A program made the translations under genes and the position numbers. Below, piece after piece: positions 46,403 through 55,008 of a DNA stretch of 64,000 nt (the stretch's first letter is position 1; each line of letters begins with the position of its first letter). The notes under the pieces were generated by a model, which saw only the letters and a program-made list of their open reading frames with translations, searched no databases and was not told the origin of the DNA. The stretch is taken from NCBI RefSeq assembly GCF_003206045.1, contig NZ_PZJM01000007.1, positions 16,023 to 80,022 on the forward strand, in the 5' to 3' direction. The DNA is from Salinicola lusitanus. Lineage in GTDB: Bacteria > Pseudomonadota > Gammaproteobacteria > Pseudomonadales > Halomonadaceae.

Positions 46403-46540
46403 CCGGCTCAAAATGCTCGTTTACTGCCCGTAAACGGCGTTTCTTCGACGGAGTTTGCCTCCAGGGGTATCGCTCGCGACGTCCGTCGGCACCTCGCCGA
46501 CGCTTTCCTCGCCGACTCATTTTCGGCATCCTGAATCGCA
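46403..46540. repeat. Intergenic hairpin element with GTTTAC/GTAAAC palindrome
   Basis: The region between lysE and the deaminase gene holds CGTTTAC-TGCCC-GTAAACG (46418-46436), a perfect 7-bp inverted repeat, then a TTCTTCG...TTGCCT stretch and a GACTCATTTTC end near 46517-46527. The layout resembles dispersed intergenic elements of proteobacteria and, loosely, the element at 39066-39144 on the other strand. It could also supply the upstream gene's 3' hairpin. Confidence 0.4.
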
Positions 46541-46565
46541 TTCCATCAACCGGCGAGGAAAGCTC

Positions 46566-47558
46566 ATGGAGACTTGGTTGCGTGAACTGCCCAAGGTCGA
46601 ACTGCATCTGCATATCGAGGGTTCGCTGGAGCCGGAGTTGATGTTCTCGCTGGCGGCGCGCAATAACGTGGCGCTGCCTTACGATACCGTGGACGAAGTG
46701 CGCGCGGCCTACGATTTCAGTGATCTGCAATCTTTTCTGGATCTCTACTACCAGGGTATGCGGGTGCTGCACACCGAGCAGGATTTCCATGATCTGGCTA
46801 TGGCGTACCTCGAGCGCGCCCACGAAGAGGGCGTGGTGCATGTCGAATTGTCATTCGATCCCCAGGCGCATCTGAACCGGGGAGTTGAGCTGGCGATCCC
46901 GTTCGAGGGGTTGCGCCGCGCCATGCGAGACGCACAGCGCCGCTGGGGCATGACCACGGCACTGATCATGAGCTTTCTGCGCGATCGTGATGCGAGCGAA
47001 GCGATGGACGTGCTCGAGAAAGCAGCACCCTTCTACGAGTCGATCGACGCGGTGGGGCTCGATAGCGCGGAGGTGGGCAATCCGCCGGCCAAGTTCGCGG
47101 CGGTATTCGAACGGGCCAAGGCGCTGGGCATTCCTCGCGTAGCGCACGCAGGGGAGGAGGGGCCGGCGGCCTATATCAGCGAAGCGTTGGACGTACTCGA
47201 TATCTGTCGGGTCGATCACGGCGTTGCCTGCTTGCAGGATGAGGCGCTGCTGGAGCGTCTGCGCGAGTCCCAGATCCCGCTGACCGTCTGTCCGCTTTCC
47301 AATGTGCGATTGAAGGTCGTTCCGACGATGGCCGATCATCCGTTGCCCGCGATGATCGAGCAGGGGGTGAAAGTCACGCTCAATTCGGACGATCCGGCCT
47401 ATTTCGGTGGCGGCGTGCTGAATAATTACCTGGCGTGTTTCGAAGCCTTCGACTGGGATCGGGAGCTTTTCAAGCAGTTGGCGGGTAACGCGATCGAAGT
47501 CGCGTTCATGTCGGAGACTCGCCGCAGCGAGCTCTTGGAAAGGCTATCGACCTGCTGA
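46566..47558 (+). CDS. Adenine deaminase of the adenosine-deaminase family
   Basis: 330 residues. Zinc-dependent amidohydrolase: ELHLHIEGSLEPELMF (HxH metal site), RVAHAGEEGP (His and catalytic Glu), CRVDHGVACLQD (His) and VTLNSDDPAYFGG (Asp pair). The segment VGLDSAEVGNPPAKF matches the subgroup shown in other bacteria to deaminate adenine rather than adenosine, so adenine to hypoxanthine is the better prediction. GAGGAAAG precedes ATG 46566; the frame is open further upstream through the intergenic element. It complements the deo locus by processing the free base. Confidence 0.85.
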   Translation: METWLRELPKVELHLHIEGSLEPELMFSLAARNNVALPYDTVDEVRAAYDFSDLQSFLDLYYQGMRVLHTEQDFHDLAMAYLERAHEEGVVHVELSFDPQAHLNRGVELAIPFEGLRRAMRDAQRRWGMTTALIMSFLRDRDASEAMDVLEKAAPFYESIDAVGLDSAEVGNPPAKFAAVFERAKALGIPRVAHAGEEGPAAYISEALDVLDICRVDHGVACLQDEALLERLRESQIPLTVCPLSNVRLKVVPTMADHPLPAMIEQGVKVTLNSDDPAYFGGGVLNNYLACFEAFDWDRELFKQLAGNAIEVAFMSETRRSELLERLSTC

Positions 47559-47576
47559 ACGGTTTCGAACTCCGCG

Positions 47577-47610
47577 CGAGACTGCCCGCCGAAGATGGCG
47601 GGCAGTCTCG
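47577..47610. terminator. Bidirectional hairpin between convergent genes
   Basis: A perfect 14-bp stem, CGAGACTGCCCGCC / GGCGGGCAGTCTCG, with a 6-base loop GAAGAT lies between the stops of the deaminase and aminotransferase genes. No T-run is present on either side, so efficiency as an intrinsic terminator is uncertain, but placement and stability fit a shared 3' end. Confidence 0.7.
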
Positions 47611-47611
47611 T

Positions 47612-48844
47612 TCAGCCCTCTAGATAGGCAGTGGTGTCCTGTGACGCGTCGGCCAGATCAGTAAGGAACGGAGTCAGTCGGTCGAGCGCTTCCTTGGCAA
47701 GCTCGGGATCGATGGCGAAGCAGATCCGAAGGTAGTCTTCACCCTCCGGACCGAAGGCGCTGCCCGGGGCTACGCCGACTTTGGCTTCCCGCAGAATCCG
47801 CTTGGCCATCTCCAGGCTGGATTCATCGAGCCCGTGAACCTTGAAGAAGAGGTAGAAGGTACCTTCGGGTGAGAATACGGTCACGTTGTCCAGCGCGGTC
47901 AGCCCGTCGACCAGGACGTCCCGCGATGCCTGGCAGCGGGCGACCTGCTGGGCGATGAACTCATCGCCCTCCTCGAGAGCGACGATGCAGGCCCGCTGAA
48001 TGAACGATGCCACGCCGGTGGTGTTGTACTGGCAGAGTCGGGCGAACAACTGATCCATGCCGCCGGGGAATGTGATCCATCCCGCACGCCAGCCGGTCAT
48101 GCACCAATTCTTGGAAAACGTGTTGGTCACCAGCAGCTTGTCATCAGGCTTGCAGATCTGCAGGAAGGATGGCGCCGGGCCTCCGCCGTCATAGACGAAG
48201 TGATTGTAGACCTCGTCGGCCACGATCCAGAGCCCTTTCTCTCGGCAGAAGTCTCTCAGCCGCCGCATGTCCTCGAGCGGCATGCGCCAGCCCGTCGGGT
48301 TGGACGGTGAGTTGATGAAGACGGCACGGGTGCGCTCGGTCACTCTGGCGAACAGCTTGTCCAGGTCGAGCTCGATATTGCCATCCGGATGGAAGTCGAA
48401 GGCAACCGGCACGTTGACTCCTCCCACGATCTCGATCATCTGCCTGGCATTGGGCCAGGCCGGGGTGGGCATGATGACTTCGCTCCCTTCATCGAGAATC
48501 GCCTGCATCGCCATGGTGACGGCATTCATGCCTCCGATGGTGACGCAGAAGCGATCGCTGGAGACCTCCACCTGCCAATGGCGACGATGGTAGTCGGCCA
48601 GTGCCTGGCGAAGCTCGGGCAACCCTTGAGAGTAGCTGTAGCGGGTATCGTCGTCCGTCAATGCATCCATTGCCGCCTGTTTGATGTATTCAGGTGTCGG
48701 CAAGTCACCCTCACCGATCCAGAGCCTGACGACCGAGGCGTCGTGCCGGGCGAGATCCGCGACCGCGACGATCTGGTTGTCGGGCATCGTGTGAACACGG
48801 GAAGAGCAGGAAGGACGCAGGCTTGAGGGAATGACGTCAGACAT
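47612..48844 (-). CDS. Class I/II PLP-dependent aminotransferase
   Basis: 410 residues. Aspartate-aminotransferase fold type I: YSYSQGLPELRQALADYHRR, INSPSNPTGWRMPLED, IVADEVYNHFVYDG and the PLP lysine in NTFSKNWCMTGWRAGW; the C-terminal Arg region is YLRICFAID. The amino donor is not predictable. The ATG at 48844 is used; an inner ATG (HTMPDNQIV, about residue 20) is a possible alternative start because homology-like sequence begins there. It stands alone on this strand. Confidence 0.88.
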   Translation of the reverse strand: MSDVIPSSLRPSCSSRVHTMPDNQIVAVADLARHDASVVRLWIGEGDLPTPEYIKQAAMDALTDDDTRYSYSQGLPELRQALADYHRRHWQVEVSSDRFCVTIGGMNAVTMAMQAILDEGSEVIMPTPAWPNARQMIEIVGGVNVPVAFDFHPDGNIELDLDKLFARVTERTRAVFINSPSNPTGWRMPLEDMRRLRDFCREKGLWIVADEVYNHFVYDGGGPAPSFLQICKPDDKLLVTNTFSKNWCMTGWRAGWITFPGGMDQLFARLCQYNTTGVASFIQRACIVALEEGDEFIAQQVARCQASRDVLVDGLTALDNVTVFSPEGTFYLFFKVHGLDESSLEMAKRILREAKVGVAPGSAFGPEGEDYLRICFAIDPELAKEALDRLTPFLTDLADASQDTTAYLEG

Positions 48845-49255
48845 GGAGGGGCTCGCTGGTGGTCAGGGGCGCATGCATCGATCATAACGCCTCGATGGCG
48901 AGTCGACTAATGACGGATCTCGTACGGCATCGGGGGAGTGACGGCAAGGCGAGGAATCTTCGTGACATCGCGTTAACGATCAAAGCGAATTGATTACCTT
49001 GAAAATATTCGCGGTGAGAGGGGTGCTGAAACTCATGCGGAATCAGGGGTGCGCGACGAAAGATAGCGCCTGCGGAGTATTAAAAAACTAATGAAAAAAG
49101 ACTATCTGTAGAATGGTGCGTGCAATTCGCCTTTAGTGTGTTACTGTTTGTATCTATATATGGCATAAATCTAATAAATTGGTGGCTTATTGGGGCTCGG
49201 CGATTCGGGATGTCGCCGCGATAGCCGCCGCGGACATCTGGCTCGGGGAACAACT
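48845..49255. other. 411-bp control region upstream of the cellulose operon
   Basis: No gene. The right half (about 49075-49190) is AT-rich compared with its surroundings and probably holds the promoter of the bcs operon; the left end must serve the divergent aminotransferase. No riboswitch or clear operator was recognised. Confidence 0.5.
49141..49169 (+). promoter_or_regulatory. Possible sigma-70-type promoter of the bcs operon
   Basis: TTACTG and CATAAA are separated by 17 bases in the AT-rich stretch about 90 bases before the first bcs start. Match to consensus is only moderate, so this is a candidate, not an assignment. Confidence 0.25.
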
Positions 49256-49747
49256 GTGACGCAGTCTCAGGATATTTCGCATTTGTTGAGGGTGGTAGGA
49301 GAGGACCGGGTACGGTACCAGGAGACCGCTCCCCAGTCCGGTCAAGGACGTTGGTTGCTCCTCAACCAGGTTCGAGGTGTGCCGCTCGCCGACTCCAGTG
49401 CGATGGCGCCACCGCCGCCCCGAGTAGAGACAGTCGCCCCTGGCCAGCGGGAGCCTGCCGTCCAACGAGCTGACATTGCGGTGTCGCCGGAGCCGGCGTG
49501 CTCGTCCGTGACTCCCGGACTGTACCCCTCGCGGCCGGCACTGGCGCCGCAGGAACAGAACGAGCCGGCGCTGCGCGGGTCGCTGCCGACGCTCGAGAGA
49601 GAACGGCCGCATCCGCCTGAACCATTACCGAACTTCAAGCTCTTCGAGGCGGAAGTCCCGGCCAGTGCCTCCTTGGCGTCCGGCCCCTCCGAGGGACACG
49701 GCGAGCCTCTGTCCAGCCTGCTGAAGCGGATCTCACGATGCCGCTGA
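49256..49747 (+). CDS. Proline-rich cellulose-operon protein, BcsP/BcsO-like
   Basis: 163 residues. The N-terminal 35 or so (DISHLLRVVGEDRVRYQE ... GRWLLLNQV) resemble the short helical start of BcsP/BcsO/BcsR-type accessory proteins. The middle is Pro/Ala-rich and probably disordered. The C-terminus ends EPLSSLLKRISRCR, a short basic helix like those that close BcsO-type proteins. These small proteins assist BcsQ and the synthase; the exact type is uncertain. GTG 49256 has GGGGAA upstream. The gene overlaps bcsQ by 10 bases. Confidence 0.6.
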   Translation: MTQSQDISHLLRVVGEDRVRYQETAPQSGQGRWLLLNQVRGVPLADSSAMAPPPPRVETVAPGQREPAVQRADIAVSPEPACSSVTPGLYPSRPALAPQEQNEPALRGSLPTLERERPHPPEPLPNFKLFEAEVPASASLASGPSEGHGEPLSSLLKRISRCR

Positions 49748-50520
49748 TCAATATCATGTCACCCAAGGGCGGTGTCGGTACCACCACGCTCTGCGCCAAT
49801 CTCGCTGAGGCGCTGCGGCGCCTCGGATATCGCGTCGTCATGATCGACTTCGATCCGCAGAATGCGTTGTGCCTGCATTCCCGGTTCGGTCTGGATGACG
49901 AACGAGGGTTGGTGACCCGATTCGAGGAAGAAGGCGACTGGCGCGCCTTGCTGCTGCCGGTCGCGGATGGTGTCGAGATGCTGCCGTTCGGATTGGGCAG
50001 CGTCAGCCAGCAGCGAGCACTCTTGCAAGCGCTCGGCCAGCGCAGTTTCGTCGAACCTCATCTCGAGCGACTGATACAGAGTCGCAATACCTTCGTGCTG
50101 GTGGATATGCCAGCCGGCCAGAGCCCGGTGACAGAGGTCATGCGTGATATCGCCAACCTGTCGTTGGCCGTGTTCCTGGCGGATCCCGCCTCTCTGGCGC
50201 TACTCCCACGAATGAATGCGTTTCACGGTGAAACCGGAGCGACCCAGAATGATGGGCGGTTGGGTTACGTCATCAATCAGATGGACACGCGTTCGCGGCT
50301 CAATCGCGAAGTGGTCGGTCTGATGCTCGAGCGCTTCGGCCCGTACCAGTGGGGTGTCGTGCACCGGGATGAAGCCCTCATGGAGGCGTTGGCCGAACAG
50401 CGCTCCGTATTTGATCTGGCGCCTGCCAGTGCTGCGGCAAGGGATATCGGGGAACTGGCTCGACGTCTGGCCGAGCGCTTCCCGCTGAATTTTGCCGGTG
50501 ACGGTGGGAGGCCATTCTAG
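49738..50520 (+). CDS. bcsQ: Cellulose biosynthesis ParA/MinD-like ATPase
   Basis: 260 residues. Deviant Walker A motif SPKGGVGTTTL at about residue 8, VMIDFDPQNALCLH (A' motif), and VLVDMPAGQSP (Walker B). BcsQ is a SIMIBI ATPase needed for assembly or polar placement of the cellulose synthase at the inner membrane. It overlaps the upstream gene by 10 bases and its TAG is directly followed by the GTG of bcsAB, so expression is tightly linked. Confidence 0.92.
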   Translation: MPLINIMSPKGGVGTTTLCANLAEALRRLGYRVVMIDFDPQNALCLHSRFGLDDERGLVTRFEEEGDWRALLLPVADGVEMLPFGLGSVSQQRALLQALGQRSFVEPHLERLIQSRNTFVLVDMPAGQSPVTEVMRDIANLSLAVFLADPASLALLPRMNAFHGETGATQNDGRLGYVINQMDTRSRLNREVVGLMLERFGPYQWGVVHRDEALMEALAEQRSVFDLAPASAAARDIGELARRLAERFPLNFAGDGGRPF

Positions 50521-53500
50521 GTGGCCGTATTCAAGAACGCCGTGTCGCGTCTGTGGCTGGTGATCGTCGTCCTGATCACGTTGCCTGTGATTGCCTTGAC
50601 CGTATTGACGCCCATGTCGGTGGCGCACCAGGGGCTGTTTGGCCTGATTACCGTAGCGGCGATGCTCATCCTGTTACGGTTGCGGGCGAAGTCCAAGCCC
50701 ATCGCGGTCTTTCTGATCCTGTTATCCGCCGTCATCTCAACCCGTTATCTGTATTGGCGTGCCACCGAGACACTGGTCTTTCAGAGCACCCTCGAGGCGA
50801 TTCTGGGGTATGGGCTTTTCGCCGCGGAGACCTACGCATGGCTCATCCTGATCATGGGATACCTGCAGAATCTCTGGCCGCTGGAAAGGAAAGTCGAACC
50901 GCTTCCGGACGACATGGAACGGTGGCCGAGCGTTGACGTATATATACCCAGCTATAACGAGAGTCTGCAGATCGTGCAGGATACGGTCCTGGCGGCGCAG
51001 AACATCGATTACCCGCGCGACAAGTTGAGCATCTATCTGCTTGACGATGGCCGTCGCCCCGATTTCGCCGCCTTTGCGGCGTCGGCGGGCGTCGGCTATA
51101 TCACCCGCGATGACAATCAGCACGCCAAGGCGGGCAACCTCAATCACGCTCTGAGCAAGACCGGGGGCGAGCTCATCTGCATCTTTGACTGCGATCATGT
51201 GGCCACGCGCGGTTTTCTACAGATGACAACGGGCAGTTTCCTGGTGGATGACAAGCTGGCGCTGATTCAGACTCCGCACCATTTCTACTCCCCCGATCCG
51301 TTCGAGCGAAATCTCAGTGTGGGCCATCAGATGCCCAGTGAGGATGAACTTTTCTATGGGCTCATCCAGAAAGGGAACGATTACTGGAACGCGACCTTTT
51401 TCTGCGGTTCCTGTGCAGTCATTCGCCGATCGGCGCTGGAGGAAATCGATGGATTCGCCGTGGAAACGGTGACCGAAGATGCACACACGGCGCTCAAGCT
51501 TCAGCGCCGAGGCTGGAAGACCGCCTATCTGGGGATCCCTCTGGCCGCAGGCCTGGCCACCGAGCGGCTTTCCCTGCATGTCGGCCAGCGCATGCGTTGG
51601 GCGCGTGGTATGACGCAGATCCTGCGCAGGGACAACCCGATGCTGGGCAGAGGGTTATCCTTCATGCAGCGGCTCTGTTATCTAAACGCCATTCTGCACT
51701 TTCAGTTCGGTCTGCCGCGAATCGTCTTCCTGACGGCGCCGTTGGCGTATCTGCTGATAGGGCAGAACATCATCGCGGCCTCGGCATCGATGATCTTCGT
51801 CTACGCCTTGCCCCACCTGGCCCATACCCTGGCACTCAATTCGCTACTGCAGGGGCGCTATCGTTTCAGCTTTTGGGCGGAAATCTACGAAACGGTGTTG
51901 TCCTTCCATTTGGTGAAGGTGACGCTCTCGACACTGATCAACCCGCGGCGAGGCAAGTTCAACGTGACGGACAAGGGGGGACTCCTGCCGGAGGGTTTCT
52001 TCGATTTTCGTATCGTGCGTCCTCACTTGATAGTGGCCGTCTTGCTGTTCGTGGCCATCGTCTGGGGCGTGGTCAGGTTGATATGGGATACCCACTTCGG
52101 CATCGAACGTGGCGTCATGTTTCTCAATCTGTTCTGGGCCTCCTTCAGTCTGCTGATGCTGATGGCGGCCATTGCCGTCGCCAGGGAAACCCGGCAGGTC
52201 CGGCATGATGTGCGGGTGGATGTCTCGTTACCGGCGACGGTATACATGGCCAGCGGGCACGCCATATCGGGATTGGTCAACAACCTGTCGATGGGGGGAG
52301 CGCGCATTGAGGTGCCGTCCACGGCGGGCAATTTCGTGGGCGAGATCGAGTGGATCGAGTTACATCAGGATCAGCGCTACATCGCCTTCCCGGTATCCGA
52401 AATCCGCCGGGAGGCGCTGGAGGAGCGCCCTGACACCAGCGAGGTGCGGCTGCGTTTCGGGCGCCTGGATATCGGCCAGCGGCGCATGCTGGTGCGGGCC
52501 GTGATGGGCCGTGCGGATGCTTGGTTGCCTACTGGCGAGCAGGTCGATCATCCTCTGCGGTCGCTATGGTGGGTCGTCAAGGCCGTCTTCGGGCTATTCT
52601 TCACCTCCTGGCAACGCCGGCATGACGGTTCTCGGAAAACCATCGTCCAATCGGCTTGGCCCGCCGGACGCCTGCTCCTGCTTACCTTCCTGGCGGCGCT
52701 TCTGCTGATTACGGCACGCAGTGCGCTCAGCCAGGAGTCGGTGTCGTCGGACGTCACTCTTACCGCCGGCCCGCGCCCCTCGGCCGTCACGGGGTTGCCC
52801 GCGCCACAACGTCAGGCGGATGGCGGACTCTCGTTTCTCGCTGGGGGCAGCGGCAACGCCTCTTCCGAAGCCTCTGGTCCTGTCTGGGAGAGCGTGACTC
52901 TAGGGGAGCTGAATGGCGAGCGTGACATGGTGCTGGGTGGCAGCCAGACCCACTCCGGCGTGGCTTTTTCGCTACGCCCTGATGACATCGCCACGCAAGC
53001 TTCACTGGTGCTCGACATTCGCATGCCCGAAACGGAGATGGCCTCGCGTGCGTTTCTCAACGTATCCCTCAATGGCCAGCTTCTGAGAAGCGTCGTTCTC
53101 GACAAGGAGGCCGGAGAGCGCTTTTCGCTGACACTGCCCGTCGCCCCCGCACTGCTGGTGACTCACAACCAACTGGACTTTGCGATTACCCGTCAGCAGA
53201 GCGAAGAGTGCCTGTTCGAGGAGGGTGTCAGCGGCGGGCTGGTCATTGCCGCCGAGTCGCTGATTCAACTATCGCGGCAGCGATTCGCTCTGGGGCATGA
53301 TCTGGCCAATTATCCACTGCCGTTCTTCGATGACGTGGCGATATCCCCGCCTCACGTCTCCATCGTCGTTCCCGAGCACCCGAGCGAGACGACATTGCAG
53401 GCGGCAGCACTGATGGCCTCCTACATCGGGACTCGCGTCGGATCCCGAGGCATCGACTTCGATACGCATTTGGGCGAACTGCCGGCGGAAGACGCCATCG

Positions 53501-55008
53501 TCTTCACCAACCGAGACGAGCCGATTCCCGGCATTACCGCCGCACAGTCGGCGGGCGATGGCGTGCGGCTGATCGACAATCCGCGCGATCCGACCCGCAC
53601 GCTGATGCTGATTCATGGTGACGATGCACCGGGCGTGCTTTCCGCCGCGCGCTATTTCGTGGCCAATCAGCCGACGCTTTCGGGAGCTGAGGTGGCGGCA
53701 AAGCCGGTGACGCGTTCCTCTCCGGAGGCCTACCAGGTCCCCAACTGGATCTCGACGCAAGCGCCGGTCAGGCTGGATGCGCTGGTGACGCCCGACACAT
53801 TGGTCAGTCCGGACATCGCCCACTCGGCCATCGATATCAACTTCAGAGCGTCACCGGATCTCTTCCTGTGGCCGGGAGACACGATTCCCCTGCGTCTGCG
53901 TTATACCTTTCCCGGAAGCGATTGGCTGGATGAAACTCGCTCACGGCTGGACGTCAACCTCAACGGGACCTATCTCGGTTCCCTCGGTGTCAACCACACT
54001 GGTTTCCTCGAGCGCGCCTGGGGCTGGCTCGGTGGCGACACTCGCCGTGACAGCGGGGTGATCGATATTCCGCCCTACCTGATCTATGGCGAGAATACGC
54101 TCAGTCTCTACTTCAATATCCAGACCCAGGATAGTGCCGGCTGCGCGCCGGTCGGCGGCAATGTGCAGAGCGAAGTCGACGGAACGTCGACACTCGATCT
54201 AAGCCGGACCCGTCATTTCGACTCGCTTCCCAATCTCTCTTACTTTGTCGGGGCGGGGTTCCCGTTCACGCGATATGCAGATCTCTCGACAACGGCATTC
54301 ATTCTCTCCGCGCAACCCGATGCCAACGAGCTGACGGCGATGATGGGAGCCGCCGCTCGCCTGGGCGAGTCGAGCGGGGTGGCGGCCTATGGGGCGCGTG
54401 TCGGATTGGGCGTGACCGGGTTACAGCAATACAGCGATCGCGACCTGCTGGTCATCGCGACCACGGATTCTCCGGTCTCGGCAGCGCTGCTTGCGGAGGG
54501 CTCGGTTCGCATCATCGATAACAAGCTGGTAGCCGAGGATCTGCCATGGAGCCAGCGCATGATGCGCTGGGCTCAGGGCGACTGGCGCAATGACGGCGAT
54601 GCGTTGCAGCGGGCGCTGATCAGTCGCCGTAGCGTCAACGCCTTGATCGGCGTCGAGGCGCCTTCCGGCGGCGGGCGCAGTGCCATTCTACTGACGGCGG
54701 CGGACTCCGGCACCATGCCAAAAATGATGTCGGCCTTCTCGGACCTGGCAGTCAGTGCCGCCATTCGTGGCGACGTCGTTCTGATCGACAGCGACCGTAC
54801 CGTCAGTAGCTTTTCCCTCTCGCCCAAATATCAGGTCGGTAGCATGCCATTGCCGCTTTACTGGGTATGGCTCTTCAGTCAGCGCCCTTGGTGGCTGATG
54901 TGGTTGCTGATCGGTTGTCTGCTGATGTGCACGATGCTCCTCTATCCGGCGCTGAAACAGCGTGCGGCCAATCGCCAGCCCTCGAAGGAGGACCGTCATG
55001 AAGCGTGA
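50521..55008 (+). CDS. bcsA: Fused cellulose synthase BcsA-BcsB
   Basis: 1495 residues, equal to BcsA (about 710) plus BcsB (about 760). BcsA part: several membrane helices, GT2 motifs DDGRRP (about 174), FDCDHV (about 222), TVTEDAHTAL (TED, about 318-320) and QRMRW (356-360), then a PilZ domain at about 555-660 with RHDVR and NLSMGGARIEVP for c-di-GMP. A hydrophobic segment at about 715-735 ending SALSQ leads to the periplasmic BcsB part with its C-terminal membrane helix (LPLYWVWLFSQRPWWLMWLL). It polymerises UDP-glucose to beta-1,4-glucan. Two genes are usual; a fusion is known in Komagataeibacter (AcsAB). The GTG start directly follows the bcsQ stop, with GGGAGG upstream. Confidence 0.95.
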   Translation: MAVFKNAVSRLWLVIVVLITLPVIALTVLTPMSVAHQGLFGLITVAAMLILLRLRAKSKPIAVFLILLSAVISTRYLYWRATETLVFQSTLEAILGYGLFAAETYAWLILIMGYLQNLWPLERKVEPLPDDMERWPSVDVYIPSYNESLQIVQDTVLAAQNIDYPRDKLSIYLLDDGRRPDFAAFAASAGVGYITRDDNQHAKAGNLNHALSKTGGELICIFDCDHVATRGFLQMTTGSFLVDDKLALIQTPHHFYSPDPFERNLSVGHQMPSEDELFYGLIQKGNDYWNATFFCGSCAVIRRSALEEIDGFAVETVTEDAHTALKLQRRGWKTAYLGIPLAAGLATERLSLHVGQRMRWARGMTQILRRDNPMLGRGLSFMQRLCYLNAILHFQFGLPRIVFLTAPLAYLLIGQNIIAASASMIFVYALPHLAHTLALNSLLQGRYRFSFWAEIYETVLSFHLVKVTLSTLINPRRGKFNVTDKGGLLPEGFFDFRIVRPHLIVAVLLFVAIVWGVVRLIWDTHFGIERGVMFLNLFWASFSLLMLMAAIAVARETRQVRHDVRVDVSLPATVYMASGHAISGLVNNLSMGGARIEVPSTAGNFVGEIEWIELHQDQRYIAFPVSEIRREALEERPDTSEVRLRFGRLDIGQRRMLVRAVMGRADAWLPTGEQVDHPLRSLWWVVKAVFGLFFTSWQRRHDGSRKTIVQSAWPAGRLLLLTFLAALLLITARSALSQESVSSDVTLTAGPRPSAVTGLPAPQRQADGGLSFLAGGSGNASSEASGPVWESVTLGELNGERDMVLGGSQTHSGVAFSLRPDDIATQASLVLDIRMPETEMASRAFLNVSLNGQLLRSVVLDKEAGERFSLTLPVAPALLVTHNQLDFAITRQQSEECLFEEGVSGGLVIAAESLIQLSRQRFALGHDLANYPLPFFDDVAISPPHVSIVVPEHPSETTLQAAALMASYIGTRVGSRGIDFDTHLGELPAEDAIVFTNRDEPIPGITAAQSAGDGVRLIDNPRDPTRTLMLIHGDDAPGVLSAARYFVANQPTLSGAEVAAKPVTRSSPEAYQVPNWISTQAPVRLDALVTPDTLVSPDIAHSAIDINFRASPDLFLWPGDTIPLRLRYTFPGSDWLDETRSRLDVNLNGTYLGSLGVNHTGFLERAWGWLGGDTRRDSGVIDIPPYLIYGENTLSLYFNIQTQDSAGCAPVGGNVQSEVDGTSTLDLSRTRHFDSLPNLSYFVGAGFPFTRYADLSTTAFILSAQPDANELTAMMGAAARLGESSGVAAYGARVGLGVTGLQQYSDRDLLVIATTDSPVSAALLAEGSVRIIDNKLVAEDLPWSQRMMRWAQGDWRNDGDALQRALISRRSVNALIGVEAPSGGGRSAILLTAADSGTMPKMMSAFSDLAVSAAIRGDVVLIDSDRTVSSFSLSPKYQVGSMPLPLYWVWLFSQRPWWLMWLLIGCLLMCTMLLYPALKQRAANRQPSKEDRHEA

